Assembly (NCBI RefSeq): GCF_900113715.1
Contig: NZ_FOQK01000002.1
Coordinates: 62,001 to 126,000 of the forward strand
Length of the DNA stretch: 64,000 nucleotides
Direction: 5' to 3'
From: Pseudoselenomonas ruminantium
Lineage (GTDB): Bacteria > Bacillota > Negativicutes > Selenomonadales > Selenomonadaceae
Positions 50,058-59,291 of this stretch are shown piece by piece. The notes below the pieces were generated by a model. That model worked only from the letters and a program-made list of their open reading frames with translations, was not told the DNA's origin and searched no databases. Every line of letters begins with the position of its first letter. The stretch's first letter is position 1. The position numbers and the translations under genes were made by a program.

Positions 50058-52313
50058 ATGGAAAAGATCAAAGCATGGATTCGTCAGATCAAGGCGGCGA
50101 GGCAGAAAAGTATCAGGAATCAGGTGCTTGTGCTGGTGTTGGCATGTGGCCTGCTGATATTTTTGAGCGTCAGCGCCTTGTCTTTGTATGCGCTGGAAAG
50201 CACGCGCACCGCACTGGAAAATCATGGCAGGAGCGTCAGCCGCCTGGTATCCGACTCGGTGGGGGAGTCGGCCGAGGAAAATGCCAAGGACTGGCTGCGG
50301 CAGTTCGCCGAGGCGCAAGCCAGCTATATTGACCGGGAGCTCGAGATCAATGGTGAGGATGTGACCATCCTCGCCCAGACCATGACGCGCATCCTGACGC
50401 ATCCGGAGTATTACCGGCCGCGTCAGCTGCCGTCGTCGGACAATCCCGAGGATATCGTTTCGGGGATATCGTATATCCATTACAGTCCCGCGCTCAAGCG
50501 GCAGGAGATGCCAGCGCCTATAGCGCAGGAGATCGGGCTGGCGGGGAATATCGTCGATGCGCTGGAGCCGCTGAGCCTGACCTATAAGAATTACCGCACG
50601 TCTTTGCTGGCGGCCTCCAAGCATGGCTACATGATCTGCGTCGACATCATCCCTGGCGCGGTGGGGAAAAAATCGATATTCCCCTCGGCGGCGAAGAAGG
50701 CCGATTTCCTGGCAAACTATGACCCGCGGGAGCGGCCGTGGTATAAGCTGGCACAGCGGGAAGATGCACTGAGCTTCACCGAGGTTTATCTGGGCGAGGA
50801 TGGCTATCTGGAGGTCTCCTGTGCGATGCCGTACTATGATGCCGATGGCTTTGCCGGTGTCGTAAGCATCGGCGGCAGTGTGGAGGACATCCATAAGCAG
50901 GTGATGGATGTGGCTGCTGGCATCAAGGGCATCTGCTTTGCGTTGGACGATAAGGGCAACATCGCCTTTTCCTCTGAGCAGGAGGGGATACTGGCGGCTG
51001 TGCCGGAATATCTCGATATCCGGCAGTCCGGGGAGAAAACGCTGGCCGAGGCGGCCGGACACATGGTGGCTGGTGAAAGCGATGTCATGCGCGTGACCGT
51101 AGAGGGCAAGGAATACTATCTGGCCTATGCGCCGATGAACAAGCTGCATTGGAGCTTCGGCATGCTGATCGGTACCGATGTAGTCATGGCGCCAGCGCAG
51201 CAGGCCAGCGGCGACGTGCAGGCGAAGATGGAAGGCTTTGAAGAGGATGTGCAGCAGATCTTCCTGGCGACGGCAGGCAAGGAGGCACTGCTGCTGATTC
51301 CGCTGCTGCTCCTCGCGTTTTACAGTAGCGGCGTTATGGCTGCCCGGGTGACAAAGCCCATCCGTCAGCTGGCAGCAGGGGTGAAGGAGATCACCGCCGG
51401 CAACCTGAACAAAAAATTGGACATGAATGAGAGCAATGAGATCGGCCATTTGGCCATCTGCTTCAATGCCATGACCGATGAGCTCCAGCGGCATATGAAG
51501 GAGCTGGAGCAGGCGACGGCCAAGGCAGAGCGCGCGAAGACGGAGCTGGAAGTAGCTGCGAGCATCCAGGCCGGCATGCTGCCAGAGGCTATCAAAGCGG
51601 AGCGCTATAAGGGGCAGGTAGACCTTACCGCGATGATGCATCCGGCCAAGGTCGTTGGCGGCGATTTCTACGATTTCTACTTCATGGACGAGGACAACCT
51701 CGTAGTGACGATTGCCGATGTTTCGGATAAAGGCGTTCCGGCGTCCTTGTTCATGGTGATTGCCAAGACCCTGCTGAAGGATCAGGCCCTGATGAAAAAA
51801 TCAGCGGCCCGGCTGGCCGACATCGTGGCGGCAGCTAACGATGCGCTGGCGGCAAGCAATCGTGAGCTGATGTTTGTGACCACCTTCATCGGTGTGCTGC
51901 ATCTGCCTACGGGCCGGTTCACCTATGTGAATGCGGGCCATAATGCGCCAATCAGGGGAAGGGGGCAGGACTGGGAGTATCTGCCCATGGCCAAGGACCC
52001 CATCCTGGGCGTGCGCAGCGGGCTGGCGTTCACAACTCAGCAGCTTACCTTGACACGCGGCACAGCCGTCCTGCTTTATACCGATGGCGTGACTGAGGCG
52101 ATGGATGAGCAGCATGAGCAGTTCGGCGAGGCGCGGCTGCGGCAGACCTTGGCAGACATGGAGCCTGGCTTTGACGCAGCCGGGATGCTGAACAGCGTGC
52201 AGGCTGCCGTCAAGGGACATGCCGGCGCGGCAGAGCAATCAGACGATATAACCATGCTGGGCTTTGTGTATCATGGACCGGCAGAGGACAAGGGAGGACG
52301 ACAGGATGACTGA
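50058..52313 (+). CDS. Membrane-bound SpoIIE-type PP2C phosphatase with Cache sensor and HAMP
   Basis: 751 residues from ATG 50058. Membrane helix near 25-45, a large periplasmic Cache-like sensor (about 50-405; DPRERPWYKLAQ and SCAMPYYDADGFAGVVSIGG), a second helix near 410-430, HAMP (TKPIRQLAAGVKEITAGNLNKKLDM), coiled coil, then a PP2C-like serine phosphatase with VVGGDFYDFYFMDEDNLVVTIADVSDKGVPASLFM and SDDITML. The STAS gene overlaps its end by 8 bp. In RsbU/RsbV-type modules the phosphatase dephosphorylates the STAS protein, so an external signal would control a partner-switching pathway. The kinase is not in view. Confidence 0.92.
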   Translation: MEKIKAWIRQIKAARQKSIRNQVLVLVLACGLLIFLSVSALSLYALESTRTALENHGRSVSRLVSDSVGESAEENAKDWLRQFAEAQASYIDRELEINGEDVTILAQTMTRILTHPEYYRPRQLPSSDNPEDIVSGISYIHYSPALKRQEMPAPIAQEIGLAGNIVDALEPLSLTYKNYRTSLLAASKHGYMICVDIIPGAVGKKSIFPSAAKKADFLANYDPRERPWYKLAQREDALSFTEVYLGEDGYLEVSCAMPYYDADGFAGVVSIGGSVEDIHKQVMDVAAGIKGICFALDDKGNIAFSSEQEGILAAVPEYLDIRQSGEKTLAEAAGHMVAGESDVMRVTVEGKEYYLAYAPMNKLHWSFGMLIGTDVVMAPAQQASGDVQAKMEGFEEDVQQIFLATAGKEALLLIPLLLLAFYSSGVMAARVTKPIRQLAAGVKEITAGNLNKKLDMNESNEIGHLAICFNAMTDELQRHMKELEQATAKAERAKTELEVAASIQAGMLPEAIKAERYKGQVDLTAMMHPAKVVGGDFYDFYFMDEDNLVVTIADVSDKGVPASLFMVIAKTLLKDQALMKKSAARLADIVAAANDALAASNRELMFVTTFIGVLHLPTGRFTYVNAGHNAPIRGRGQDWEYLPMAKDPILGVRSGLAFTTQQLTLTRGTAVLLYTDGVTEAMDEQHEQFGEARLRQTLADMEPGFDAAGMLNSVQAAVKGHAGAAEQSDDITMLGFVYHGPAEDKGGRQDD

Positions 52314-52650
52314 TCTGGCAATGACCTTTGCCCAGGCAGAAAAAGGCAGCTGGCATATCTGGCAGCTGGCAGGAAGGCTGGACCGCGCGACAGCAGCGCA
52401 GGTACAGGCAGAAGGTGAGACGCTGCTGCAGCAGACAGACCGGCTGGCGATTGACTTGTCAGAGCTTGCTTATATTTCCAGTGCGGGAATCCGGGTATTG
52501 CTGCTGCTGGCCAAGCAGGCAGAGGATGCGTCGCAGCCTTTCTGCCTGTGCTCCCCGCAGGGTATCGTGCGGGAGGTGCTGGAAATATCCCGGATGGATA
52601 TGTTCCTCTCCATCTGCCCGTCTGTGGATGCCTTGGAAGAAGGTGCATGA
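52306..52650 (+). CDS. STAS-domain anti-sigma-factor antagonist-like protein
   Basis: 114 residues from ATG 52306. The STAS core has GRLDRATAAQVQAEGETLL and LAIDLSELAYISSAGIRVLLLLAKQA, where the serine in YISSAGI is the expected phosphorylation site. It overlaps the SpoIIE-type phosphatase gene, its likely enzyme. Residues I-D-L-S-E are written by a TTGAC-type palindrome at 52451. After the stop a short ATG frame (52651-52671) ends at once, so an RsbW-like kinase, if ever present, is missing. Confidence 0.88.
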   Translation: MTDLAMTFAQAEKGSWHIWQLAGRLDRATAAQVQAEGETLLQQTDRLAIDLSELAYISSAGIRVLLLLAKQAEDASQPFCLCSPQGIVREVLEISRMDMFLSICPSVDALEEGA

Positions 52651-52741
52651 CATGGAAAAGGATACGTTATGAGCGGGCGGGGCTGTTCGGCAGAGCGGCT
52701 AACCATTTGAACTTGTCGCTGCTGGTGAGCAGCCAGGAATG

Positions 52742-52785
52742 AAAAAGGTGTGGACAGATGCGAGGGCATCTTGTCCACACCTTTT
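52742..52785. terminator. Bidirectional terminator between STAS gene and znuA-like gene
   Basis: AAAAAGGTGTGGACAGATGC / GCATCTTGTCCACACCTTTTT around a short loop. Confidence 0.88.
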
Positions 52786-52792
52786 TATTTGG

Positions 52793-53701
52793 TTATTGCA
52801 GAGCTTCTTTGAGCGTTTCCATATTCTTGCGCATGGTCGTAAGGTAGGCGTCCATGGCAGCTTCGTTGGCCTCACCAGTCACTACCGGGTCAAGGGTATA
52901 GATCTTGGCTCCGGTTTCGCGGGCGATGGTCTGAGCAGCGGCAGGGGAATACTGCGGCTCGGTGAACAGGACTTTGGCTGTGAGGGGCTTGACCTGTTCG
53001 ATGACGGCCTGCAGCTCGGAGGGGGTAGGTTCCGTGCCCGGCTCACGTTCGATGACCGTCAGGATGTGCAGGCCGAATTCCTTGGCAAAATACGGGAAGG
53101 CCTCATGGAAGGTCACGATGTCCTTATGGGGGACGTTGTCGAGGGTTTCGTGCATTTCCTTTTTGAGGGCCTCGAGCTTCTGGATATAGGCATCGGCATT
53201 GGCCTGATAGGCATCAGCGTGCTTCGGGTCAGCTTCCTTCAGCTGGGCGGTGATGTTCTTGACCTGTTCGATGCTCGACGTGATGCTGAGCCAGACGTGC
53301 GGGTTCTCCTCATCGCCATCTTTCAGCAATTCGATGCCTTTTGACGCGTCAATCACCTTGAGGTCCTTCTGTTCCTTGATGACCTTGCCGAGGAAGTTTT
53401 CCATGCCAGCACCGTTGGCGATGAGGGCATCGGCCTTCTCCAGGGTCTTCATATCCTCGGTGGTCAGCTGGTAGTCATGCAGGCAGCCGGTCTGCGGCTT
53501 GGTCATATTGGTGACCGTGACGCCGTCAATGCCCTGGGTGATGTTGATGGCGTCGATGTACATGGGATAAAAGGTAGTGACAATGTGGAAGCTGCCGTCC
53601 TTGGCGGCGTCCGGTGAAGAGCTCGTGCTGCCCGCGCCACAGCCGGTGAGCATCAGGCAGAAGGCGGCGAGCAGGCAGAAAAACGAAGTTTTGCATTTCA
53701 A
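52793..53701 (-). CDS. znuA: Zinc ABC transporter substrate-binding lipoprotein
   Basis: 302 residues. Lipoprotein signal ending LTGC, then a cluster A-1 metal-binding protein: FHIVTTFYPMYIDAINITQ, CLHDYQLTTEDMKTLEKADALIANGAGMENF with a metal His, DEENPHVWLSITSS with a second, TFHEAFPYFAKEFGL with a third, and TEPQYSPAAAQTIARETGAKIYTLDPVV. Zinc is the likely ligand given the Zur gene upstream; manganese is possible. No ATPase or permease gene is adjacent, so the rest of the transporter is elsewhere. Confidence 0.9.
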   Translation of the reverse strand: MKCKTSFFCLLAAFCLMLTGCGAGSTSSSPDAAKDGSFHIVTTFYPMYIDAINITQGIDGVTVTNMTKPQTGCLHDYQLTTEDMKTLEKADALIANGAGMENFLGKVIKEQKDLKVIDASKGIELLKDGDEENPHVWLSITSSIEQVKNITAQLKEADPKHADAYQANADAYIQKLEALKKEMHETLDNVPHKDIVTFHEAFPYFAKEFGLHILTVIEREPGTEPTPSELQAVIEQVKPLTAKVLFTEPQYSPAAAQTIARETGAKIYTLDPVVTGEANEAAMDAYLTTMRKNMETLKEALQ

Positions 53702-53729
53702 AGTGATGACCTCCTAGAAAAGAAAATAA

Positions 53730-53753
53730 GTAAATAGTAATATTACTATTTAC
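53730..53753. promoter_or_regulatory. Candidate Zur operator
   Basis: Perfect 24-bp palindrome (arms GTAAATAGTAAT / ATTACTATTTAC), 29 bp ahead of the znuA-like start. It shares the GTAAT-ATTAC core geometry with known Firmicute Zur boxes, and a Zur-like gene is adjacent. Confidence 0.75.
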
Positions 53754-53774
53754 GATTATAGCATGCAAAATAAA

Positions 53775-53819
53775 AATGACAAGAGCAGTTTGATAATTTT
53801 TATCATTGCTCTTGTCATT
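53775..53819 (-). terminator. Terminator of zur
   Basis: AATGACAAGAGCA / TGCTCTTGTCATT with an inner TGATAA/TTATCA pair. On the minus strand it is followed by TTTATTTT. Confidence 0.85.
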
Positions 53820-53850
53820 GACTTGTCAACGCTTGCCCTTGACTTGTCAA
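53818..53850. repeat. Two TTGACTTGTCAA palindromes at the end of zur
   Basis: Identical copies at 53818 and 53839, between the zur stop codon and its terminator; the second touches the final codon. Confidence 0.9.
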
Positions 53851-54284
53851 TCTTTATGTTTTTTCTGCTGGCACTTTTGGCAGAGCCCGTAGAACTCGAA
53901 GATATGGCCCGTGATCGCAAAGCCTTTTTTCGCAGCCTCCTGCGCATAGGCATCGGTCATCGGGCAGACATCGATGCATTCGGTATGACCGCATTCGGTG
54001 CAGACCAGATGATGGTGATGATGGGCCGCATCGGCAAGCTCATAGACATTGCCGGAGCTGCGGAAGATCTCGTGGACGATGTCGAGCTCTGTCAGCAAGG
54101 AAAGGTTGCGGTAGATCGTATCGAGCGATACGTCGGGCTGCTGCTTGCGGACTTCTTCACGGATCTGTTGGGCGGTCGGGAACGGCGGGCAGGCGGAAAA
54201 GGCCTGCAGGACGGCGCGGCGCTGTGGTGTTATTTTATAGCCCTTGTCCCGCAAGCGGTCAAGGGGCGTTTGTTTTTTCGTCAT
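53847..54284 (-). CDS. zur: Zur-like Fur-family regulator
   Basis: 145 residues. Winged HTH: RLRDKGYKITPQRRAVLQAFSACPPFPTAQQIREEVRKQQPDVSLDTIYRNLSLLTELDIVHEI. Metal sites: AHHHHHLVCTECGHTECIDVCP and FYGLCQKCQQKKHK, the latter CxxC with the former forming the structural zinc site. The adjacent zinc-binding lipoprotein with a palindromic operator supports Zur identity over Fur or PerR. A minus-strand TATAAT lies about 40 bp ahead. Confidence 0.88.
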   Translation of the reverse strand: MTKKQTPLDRLRDKGYKITPQRRAVLQAFSACPPFPTAQQIREEVRKQQPDVSLDTIYRNLSLLTELDIVHEIFRSSGNVYELADAAHHHHHLVCTECGHTECIDVCPMTDAYAQEAAKKGFAITGHIFEFYGLCQKCQQKKHKD

Positions 54285-54439
54285 AGGTTATCCCCTCGGT
54301 TGTCATGTTCTGCTGTCTGTTATTATAACGTCATTGTTCAAATTTTGCCAAGCGTAAAATAAAAGGAAAGGCTGTAGACGGTTTATGAGATTCAAGTTAG
54401 CAGGAAAATAAGGAAACGTGCGGAATACTAAGGAAAGCT

Positions 54440-55254
54440 AAATCAGTGCCAACCTGTACGATAAGGGCAGTCAAACCTGTATCTTTGCGCCCTATAAGTC
54501 TTTTACGTTCCATGGCGTCAAGGTGGCCGTCGTGGGGCTGACGACACCGGAAACGGCTTATAAGACGAATCCCGACAACGTAGCGGCCGTTACCTTTGCC
54601 AATCCCCTTGTGATTGCGAGGAAACTCCTGCCAAAACTGCGGGCTGACCATGATGTGGTAATCGGCCTGATGCATATGGGCGTAGATAAGAGCTCGGCAA
54701 TCACCTCCGAGCGCATTGCCAAGGAGGTGCCGGGCTTTGATGTGATCATCGATGGCCACAGCCATACGACGCTGCCCCAAGGGCTGAAAGTAGGCAAGAC
54801 CTTGATTTGCCAGACGGGATATTATGGGCATGATTTAGGCAAGGTGGAGCTTGTGGTCAAGGATCATAAAGTACGCAAGGTGCAGGGCATGCTGCTGGAT
54901 CGGCAAGGGGTAGAGAAACTGGCAGCTAAGCCTAGCGATGGCGTGGCGCAGACCCTGAGCGAAATCAAGACGCAGGTGGATAAAGAGATGCAAGAAGTCG
55001 TAGCGGAAAGCCCGCGGGAACTGACGAGTGAGCGGGCCATCGTGCGCAAGCAGGAATCTGAGCTTGGCAATCTGGCCGCCGATGCGATACGCCATGCTGC
55101 TGGCGCAGATATCGCCTTTATCAACGGTGGCAGCCTGCGTAGCAATCTGCCCAAGGGAAAGGTGACAGATACTTATGATGCAATCATGTCTGGCCTGGAT
55201 AAACTTCAGGCGGAATATACGGCGAACAATGCGGCAACAGAAATATCTGCATAA
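54440..55254 (+). pseudogene. 5'-nucleotidase (UshA family) remnant
   Basis: The frame opens after a TAA near 54440 and reads SANLYDKGSQTCIFAPYKSFTFHGVKVAVVGLTTPETAYKT, LMHMGVDKSSAITSERIAKEVPGFDVIIDGHSHTTLPQG and, in the C-terminal domain, ESELGNLAADAIRHAAGADIAFINGGSLRSNLPKGKVT, then a short unrelated tail. The first metal-binding DxH region and signal peptide are missing, as is most of the C-terminal substrate domain. Internal in-frame starts exist (54523) but would give an incomplete enzyme. Truncated at both ends. Confidence 0.87.
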
Positions 55255-55274
55255 ATAATAGCGGCAAGGAGAGT

Positions 55275-55300
55275 TTGACTGGTCAAGTTTGACCGGTCAA
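55275..55300. repeat. TTGAC-NN-GTCAA pair between ushA remnant and FAD gene
   Basis: TTGACTGGTCAA 55275 and TTGACCGGTCAA 55289, 14 bp apart, followed by seven Ts; may serve as a terminator. Confidence 0.9.
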
Positions 55301-55403
55301 TTTTTTTGCCTTTTAGCAGGGATTGTAGCAAAAAGAAAGAAATATAGAGATGTAATGTCAGATTATTTTCTTTTTTCAAATATTACTATAGGGGAGGCGT
55401 ATT

Positions 55404-56924
55404 ATGGAAAAATCCTTTTCGATTCCGATTTCCCGCCGCACATTCATGAAACTGGTCGGCATGGGGACTGTAGGGATGCTGGCTGGAGCGGCTGCTCCTG
55501 GCGGCGAAGCCGCAGCTGCACCGCTGGGGGCAAGTGGCGAAGGTCTGCCGACGATTCTGACTGCTGATGTCTGTGTGGTTGGCGGCGGCTCGGCGGGGAC
55601 GGCTGCTGCTGTCAGTGCCGCACGCAAGGGCGCGAAGGTTGTCCTGGTTGAACGGGGGATTTCCCTTGGCGGTCTGGCGACCCAGGGATGTGTATTTCCC
55701 TGTATGCCAACCTTTGTCGATGGTAGTGACACGCCTTATATCACGGATCTGAACAAACGCATGGAAAAGCAGGGGGCATCGCCATCCCTGGGGATAGATA
55801 CCGATACCTATTATGGTGGTGGCAGGTCACAATTTGTGCCAGAATATCTTTCGTATGTCTACGATGAGATGTGCGAAGAGGCTGGTGTTGAGATCCTTTA
55901 CAATGCTGCCTTAGCGGGAGCTGTGAGTGATGGCGGCAAGATCACTGCCTGCATCGTCCAGACGCTAGAAGGCCTGGCTAAGGTAGAGGCCAAGGTGTTC
56001 ATCGATGGCACGGGCGATGCCTTGCTTTCCCGGTTTGCCGGCGTTCCTGTAGAAAAGGGCTCAGAAAAGACGGGACATAACCAGCCGATGAGCCTGCGTT
56101 TTGAGATGGGCGGCGTTGATGTCGGCAAGGTCTTCCAGTTCTTTCAAAAGGAATTGAAAGATGATTATACACGAGGCCTGTTCGTTGATATTGTGGAGAA
56201 CGCTCTGAAAGAGAAGAAACCGCCATTCTTTGAGTTTGCCAAGTGGAAAAAGAATGAGAAATTCTTCCAGGGGGGTGTTGCTCGCGGGGAACTGACCCAG
56301 GATGATATCCTGTATATCCAGGCCTTTGCGATTCCTGGCAAGCCCACTGTAATGTCGATGAACTGTCCGGAGATGCCGCCACTGAACTTCAGTGCTACTG
56401 ATGCCGTTTCTTACAGCAAGGCGGTATCCTTCGGCCGGAAGATGATGCGCCGCTTAGCTGGATTCTTCAGCAAGAATATTCCTGGCTTTGAGCACGCCTA
56501 TATCTGCCGCGAGGCAAGCATGGTGGGCGTGCGCGAGTCCTGGCGGGTTCGCGGAAAATACTATATGGAGGCCGAGGACTACCTGAAGGCCCATCATTTT
56601 GCGGATGCAGTCTGCCGCACGGCCTATCCGATTGACATCCACGATGTGAAACTTGATCTCTTTGAAAAACTGAAAAAAGGAGAGTATTACGAGATTCCCT
56701 ATCGTGCCTTGGTAACGAACGAGAGGTCCAATCTGCTGGTTGTGGGGCGCTGTGCCAGCGGCAGTTTCGCCGCGCAGGCGTCCTTCCGCATACAGCCGAC
56801 CTGTATGAGCATGGGCGAGGCAGCCGGCATTGCTGCCGCTTGGGGGCTTTCCCAGAACGTAGCTATAAACGAAATCAAATGGGAAGAGATTCCAGAAAGT
56901 ATGCGCAGTTATGTAAGCAAATAA
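55404..56924 (+). CDS. Tat-exported FAD-dependent oxidoreductase, copy 1
   Basis: 506 residues. The N terminus has a twin-arginine signal, SRRTFMKLVGMGTVGMLAGAA, cleaved after the Ala-rich stretch. The mature part begins with a Rossmann FAD site VCVVGGGSAGTAAAVSAARKGAKVVLVERG and fits the FAD_oxidored (PF12831-like) group: GGLATQGCVFPCMPTF, FIDGTGDALLSRFAG, YICREASMVGVRESWRV and the closing QPTCMSMGEAAGIAAAW. Donor and acceptor are unknown; a periplasmic reductase or dehydrogenase is inferred. ATG 55404 follows GGGGAGGCG. A close paralogue follows after 55 bp. Confidence 0.9.
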   Translation: MEKSFSIPISRRTFMKLVGMGTVGMLAGAAAPGGEAAAAPLGASGEGLPTILTADVCVVGGGSAGTAAAVSAARKGAKVVLVERGISLGGLATQGCVFPCMPTFVDGSDTPYITDLNKRMEKQGASPSLGIDTDTYYGGGRSQFVPEYLSYVYDEMCEEAGVEILYNAALAGAVSDGGKITACIVQTLEGLAKVEAKVFIDGTGDALLSRFAGVPVEKGSEKTGHNQPMSLRFEMGGVDVGKVFQFFQKELKDDYTRGLFVDIVENALKEKKPPFFEFAKWKKNEKFFQGGVARGELTQDDILYIQAFAIPGKPTVMSMNCPEMPPLNFSATDAVSYSKAVSFGRKMMRRLAGFFSKNIPGFEHAYICREASMVGVRESWRVRGKYYMEAEDYLKAHHFADAVCRTAYPIDIHDVKLDLFEKLKKGEYYEIPYRALVTNERSNLLVVGRCASGSFAAQASFRIQPTCMSMGEAAGIAAAWGLSQNVAINEIKWEEIPESMRSYVSK

Positions 56925-56979
56925 ACACGATCGGCATATGAAGAAAAGAGATGAGGATAGTAAGTTTTAGGAGGAGCAT

Positions 56980-58503
56980 ATGGAAAAATCGTTTTCGATT
57001 CCGATTTCCCGCCGTGCATTCATGAAACTGGTCGGGATGGGGACCGTAGGTGTGCTGACAGGAGCGGCTGTCCATAGCAGCAAAGCCGCAGCTGCACCAA
57101 TCGGAGCAAGTGGCAAAGGGCTGCCGCCGCTTCTGAGTGCTGATGTCTGCGTGGTTGGCGGCGGTGCCGCGGGAACGGCAGCGGCTGTCAGCGCTGCACG
57201 CAAAGGCGCGAAAGTTGTCCTTATCGAACGTGGTATTTCCCTTGGTGGTCTGGCGACGCAAGGATGCGTTTTTCCCTGCATGCCAACTTTCGCCGAGGGC
57301 AGTGACACGCCTTATATCACGGATCTGAACAATCGCATGGAAAAACAGGGAGTATCACCCTTTCAAGATGTCACAGACAGCGATACCTTTTACGGTGGCG
57401 GCAGAGCGCGATATGTGCCGGAGTATCTTTCTCTTGTCTACGAGGAAATGTGCGCGGAGCAGGGAGTGGATATCCTTTACAATGCAGCCTTAGTGGGGGC
57501 GCAGACCGATGGGGGGAGGATCACCGCTTGCATTGTCCAGACGGTAGCAGGGCTGGGAAAGGTAGAGGCCAAGGTGTTCATCGATGGCACAGGCGATGCC
57601 TTGCTTTCCCGGTTTGTGGGCATTCCCGTCGAAAAGGGCTCGGAAAAGACCGGACGCAACCAGCCCATGAGCCTGCGCTTTGAAATGGGCGGTATTGATA
57701 TGGCGAAAGTCTATCATTTCTTTCGCGATGAGTTAAAGGACGGCTGGAAAACTCCATTGTCTGACAGACTCATAATAGATGCCTTGAAAGACGGAAGGAC
57801 ACCCTTCGTGGAATTCGATAAGATGAAAACCACGGCGAAATTCTTCCAAGGCGGTGTGTCGCGGGGCGAGCTGACAAAGGATGATGTCGTGTATATTCAG
57901 GCCTTCTCAATTCCGGGCAAGCCTGACGTAATGTCCATGAACTGCCCGGAGATGCCAGCACTGGAATTCAGTTCCACCGATGCGGTTTCTTACAGCAAGG
58001 CGGTATCCTTCGGCCGGAAGATGATGCGCCGTCTGGCGGCTTTCTTCATCAAGAATATCAAGGGCTTTGAGCATGCCTATATCTGCCGCGAGGCAAGCAT
58101 GGTGGGCGTGAGGGAGTCCTGGCGGATTCGTGGGAAATACTATATGGAGGCCGAGGACTACCTGAAGGCCCATCATTTTGCGGATGCAGTCTGCCGCACG
58201 GCCTATCCAATCGACATCCACGATGTGAAACTTGATCTTTTCAAGAAATTGAAAAAAGGCGATTATTACGAGATTCCCTATCGTGCTTTGGTAACCAACG
58301 AGATGTCCAACCTGCTGGTTGTGGGGCGTTGTGCCAGCGGCAGTTTCGCCGCGCAGGCGTCCTTCCGCATACAGCCGACCTGTATGAGCATGGGGGAGGC
58401 AGCCGGCATTGCTGCTGCCTGGGGGCTTTCCCAGAATGTTGCCATAAACGAAATCAAATGGGAAGAGATTCCAGAAAGTATGCGTAGTTATGTAAGCAAA
58501 TAA
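56980..58503 (+). CDS. Tat-exported FAD-dependent oxidoreductase, copy 2
   Basis: 507 residues, tandem paralogue of copy 1. Same Tat signal (SRRAFMKLVGMGTVGVLTGAA), same FAD motif GGGAAGTAAAVSAARKGAKVVLIERG. The last 170 residues are almost identical to copy 1, including the DNA, while residues 110-300 differ considerably (for example around KDGWKTPLSDRLIIDALKDGRTP). This contrast suggests gene conversion of the 3' part or selection for different substrates in the middle domain. SD AGGAGG before ATG 56980. Confidence 0.9.
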   Translation: MEKSFSIPISRRAFMKLVGMGTVGVLTGAAVHSSKAAAAPIGASGKGLPPLLSADVCVVGGGAAGTAAAVSAARKGAKVVLIERGISLGGLATQGCVFPCMPTFAEGSDTPYITDLNNRMEKQGVSPFQDVTDSDTFYGGGRARYVPEYLSLVYEEMCAEQGVDILYNAALVGAQTDGGRITACIVQTVAGLGKVEAKVFIDGTGDALLSRFVGIPVEKGSEKTGRNQPMSLRFEMGGIDMAKVYHFFRDELKDGWKTPLSDRLIIDALKDGRTPFVEFDKMKTTAKFFQGGVSRGELTKDDVVYIQAFSIPGKPDVMSMNCPEMPALEFSSTDAVSYSKAVSFGRKMMRRLAAFFIKNIKGFEHAYICREASMVGVRESWRIRGKYYMEAEDYLKAHHFADAVCRTAYPIDIHDVKLDLFKKLKKGDYYEIPYRALVTNEMSNLLVVGRCASGSFAAQASFRIQPTCMSMGEAAGIAAAWGLSQNVAINEIKWEEIPESMRSYVSK

Positions 58504-58534
58504 ACATAAAGGAAAGGTTAAGGAGGAGACTATC

Positions 58535-59221
58535 ATGCAAAAGAAGAAAATCGTGACGGCTGTTGCTGTTGCTGCGTTTGGCGTAAGCCTTGGCATTGGT
58601 GCGATGACGGCTCAGGCAGAGTTCCGCCCGGCTACGCAGGGAGCCATGGAGACCCGTACTGGCGTGCCAGTGGGACCAGGACAGGATTCGGCTGAGGATA
58701 AGCTGCCAGCCTCGGAGCGTTTTGTGAGTTCGAAGGATATGGGCTCACAGCTTGAGTATCAGCTTTGCCTGCCGCGTTGGTATGACTCGAGCAAGTCTTA
58801 CCCGCTGATTGTCGTCATCAATGATGTGGCCGGGGAGACCGATGGCAGAGCCCTGCTGAAACAGCCGGATGGTGTCAGCGCCTGGGTGGACGAGCTGGAG
58901 AAAAACCAGCAGTATGCGATCGTGCTGACTATCCAGACTACGCAGGCTTCTGATGCGCGCATCGGTCATCTGACGAGCACGGAAGGCATGAATGTCCTGC
59001 GGGGAATCTTAAAGGATGTCCGCCAGAACTATGGCGTCAATAAGGATGCTATCTATGGCATCGGCGAAAATAAAGGTGCCTGGGCTATCCAGCTCATCAA
59101 TGAACAACTGCCGAGCTATTTCAAAGCATTCTATAACGATGAGAATACGGCCGATGGCAAGATCGATAACAAGGTAATCCATGACTGGCTGATGAAGGAA
59201 ATGGCATCGCAGGCCAAATGA
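58535..59221 (+). CDS. Exported alpha/beta-hydrolase-like protein without nucleophile serine
   Basis: 228 residues with signal peptide MQKKKIVTAVAVAAFGVSLGIGAMTAQAEF. The rest resembles the N-terminal two thirds of prokaryotic esterase/PHB-depolymerase-like hydrolases: LEYQLCLPRWYDSSKSYPLIVVIND, then LKDVRQNYGVNKDAIYGIGENKGAWAIQLI. At the nucleophile elbow, normally G-x-S-x-G, the residues are G-E-N-K-G. No catalytic His segment remains at the C terminus; such a segment (GAGHAD) occurs as debris at 59530-59560. Likely a pseudoenzyme or truncated gene. SD AAGGAGGAG. Confidence 0.7.
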   Translation: MQKKKIVTAVAVAAFGVSLGIGAMTAQAEFRPATQGAMETRTGVPVGPGQDSAEDKLPASERFVSSKDMGSQLEYQLCLPRWYDSSKSYPLIVVINDVAGETDGRALLKQPDGVSAWVDELEKNQQYAIVLTIQTTQASDARIGHLTSTEGMNVLRGILKDVRQNYGVNKDAIYGIGENKGAWAIQLINEQLPSYFKAFYNDENTADGKIDNKVIHDWLMKEMASQAK

Positions 59222-59291
59222 TGGCATTGGGAGAGCAGGCGAGGGGCTGAGTTGATTCAGCCCCTTGTGCCTTATAAAAGGAGGTGATGGG

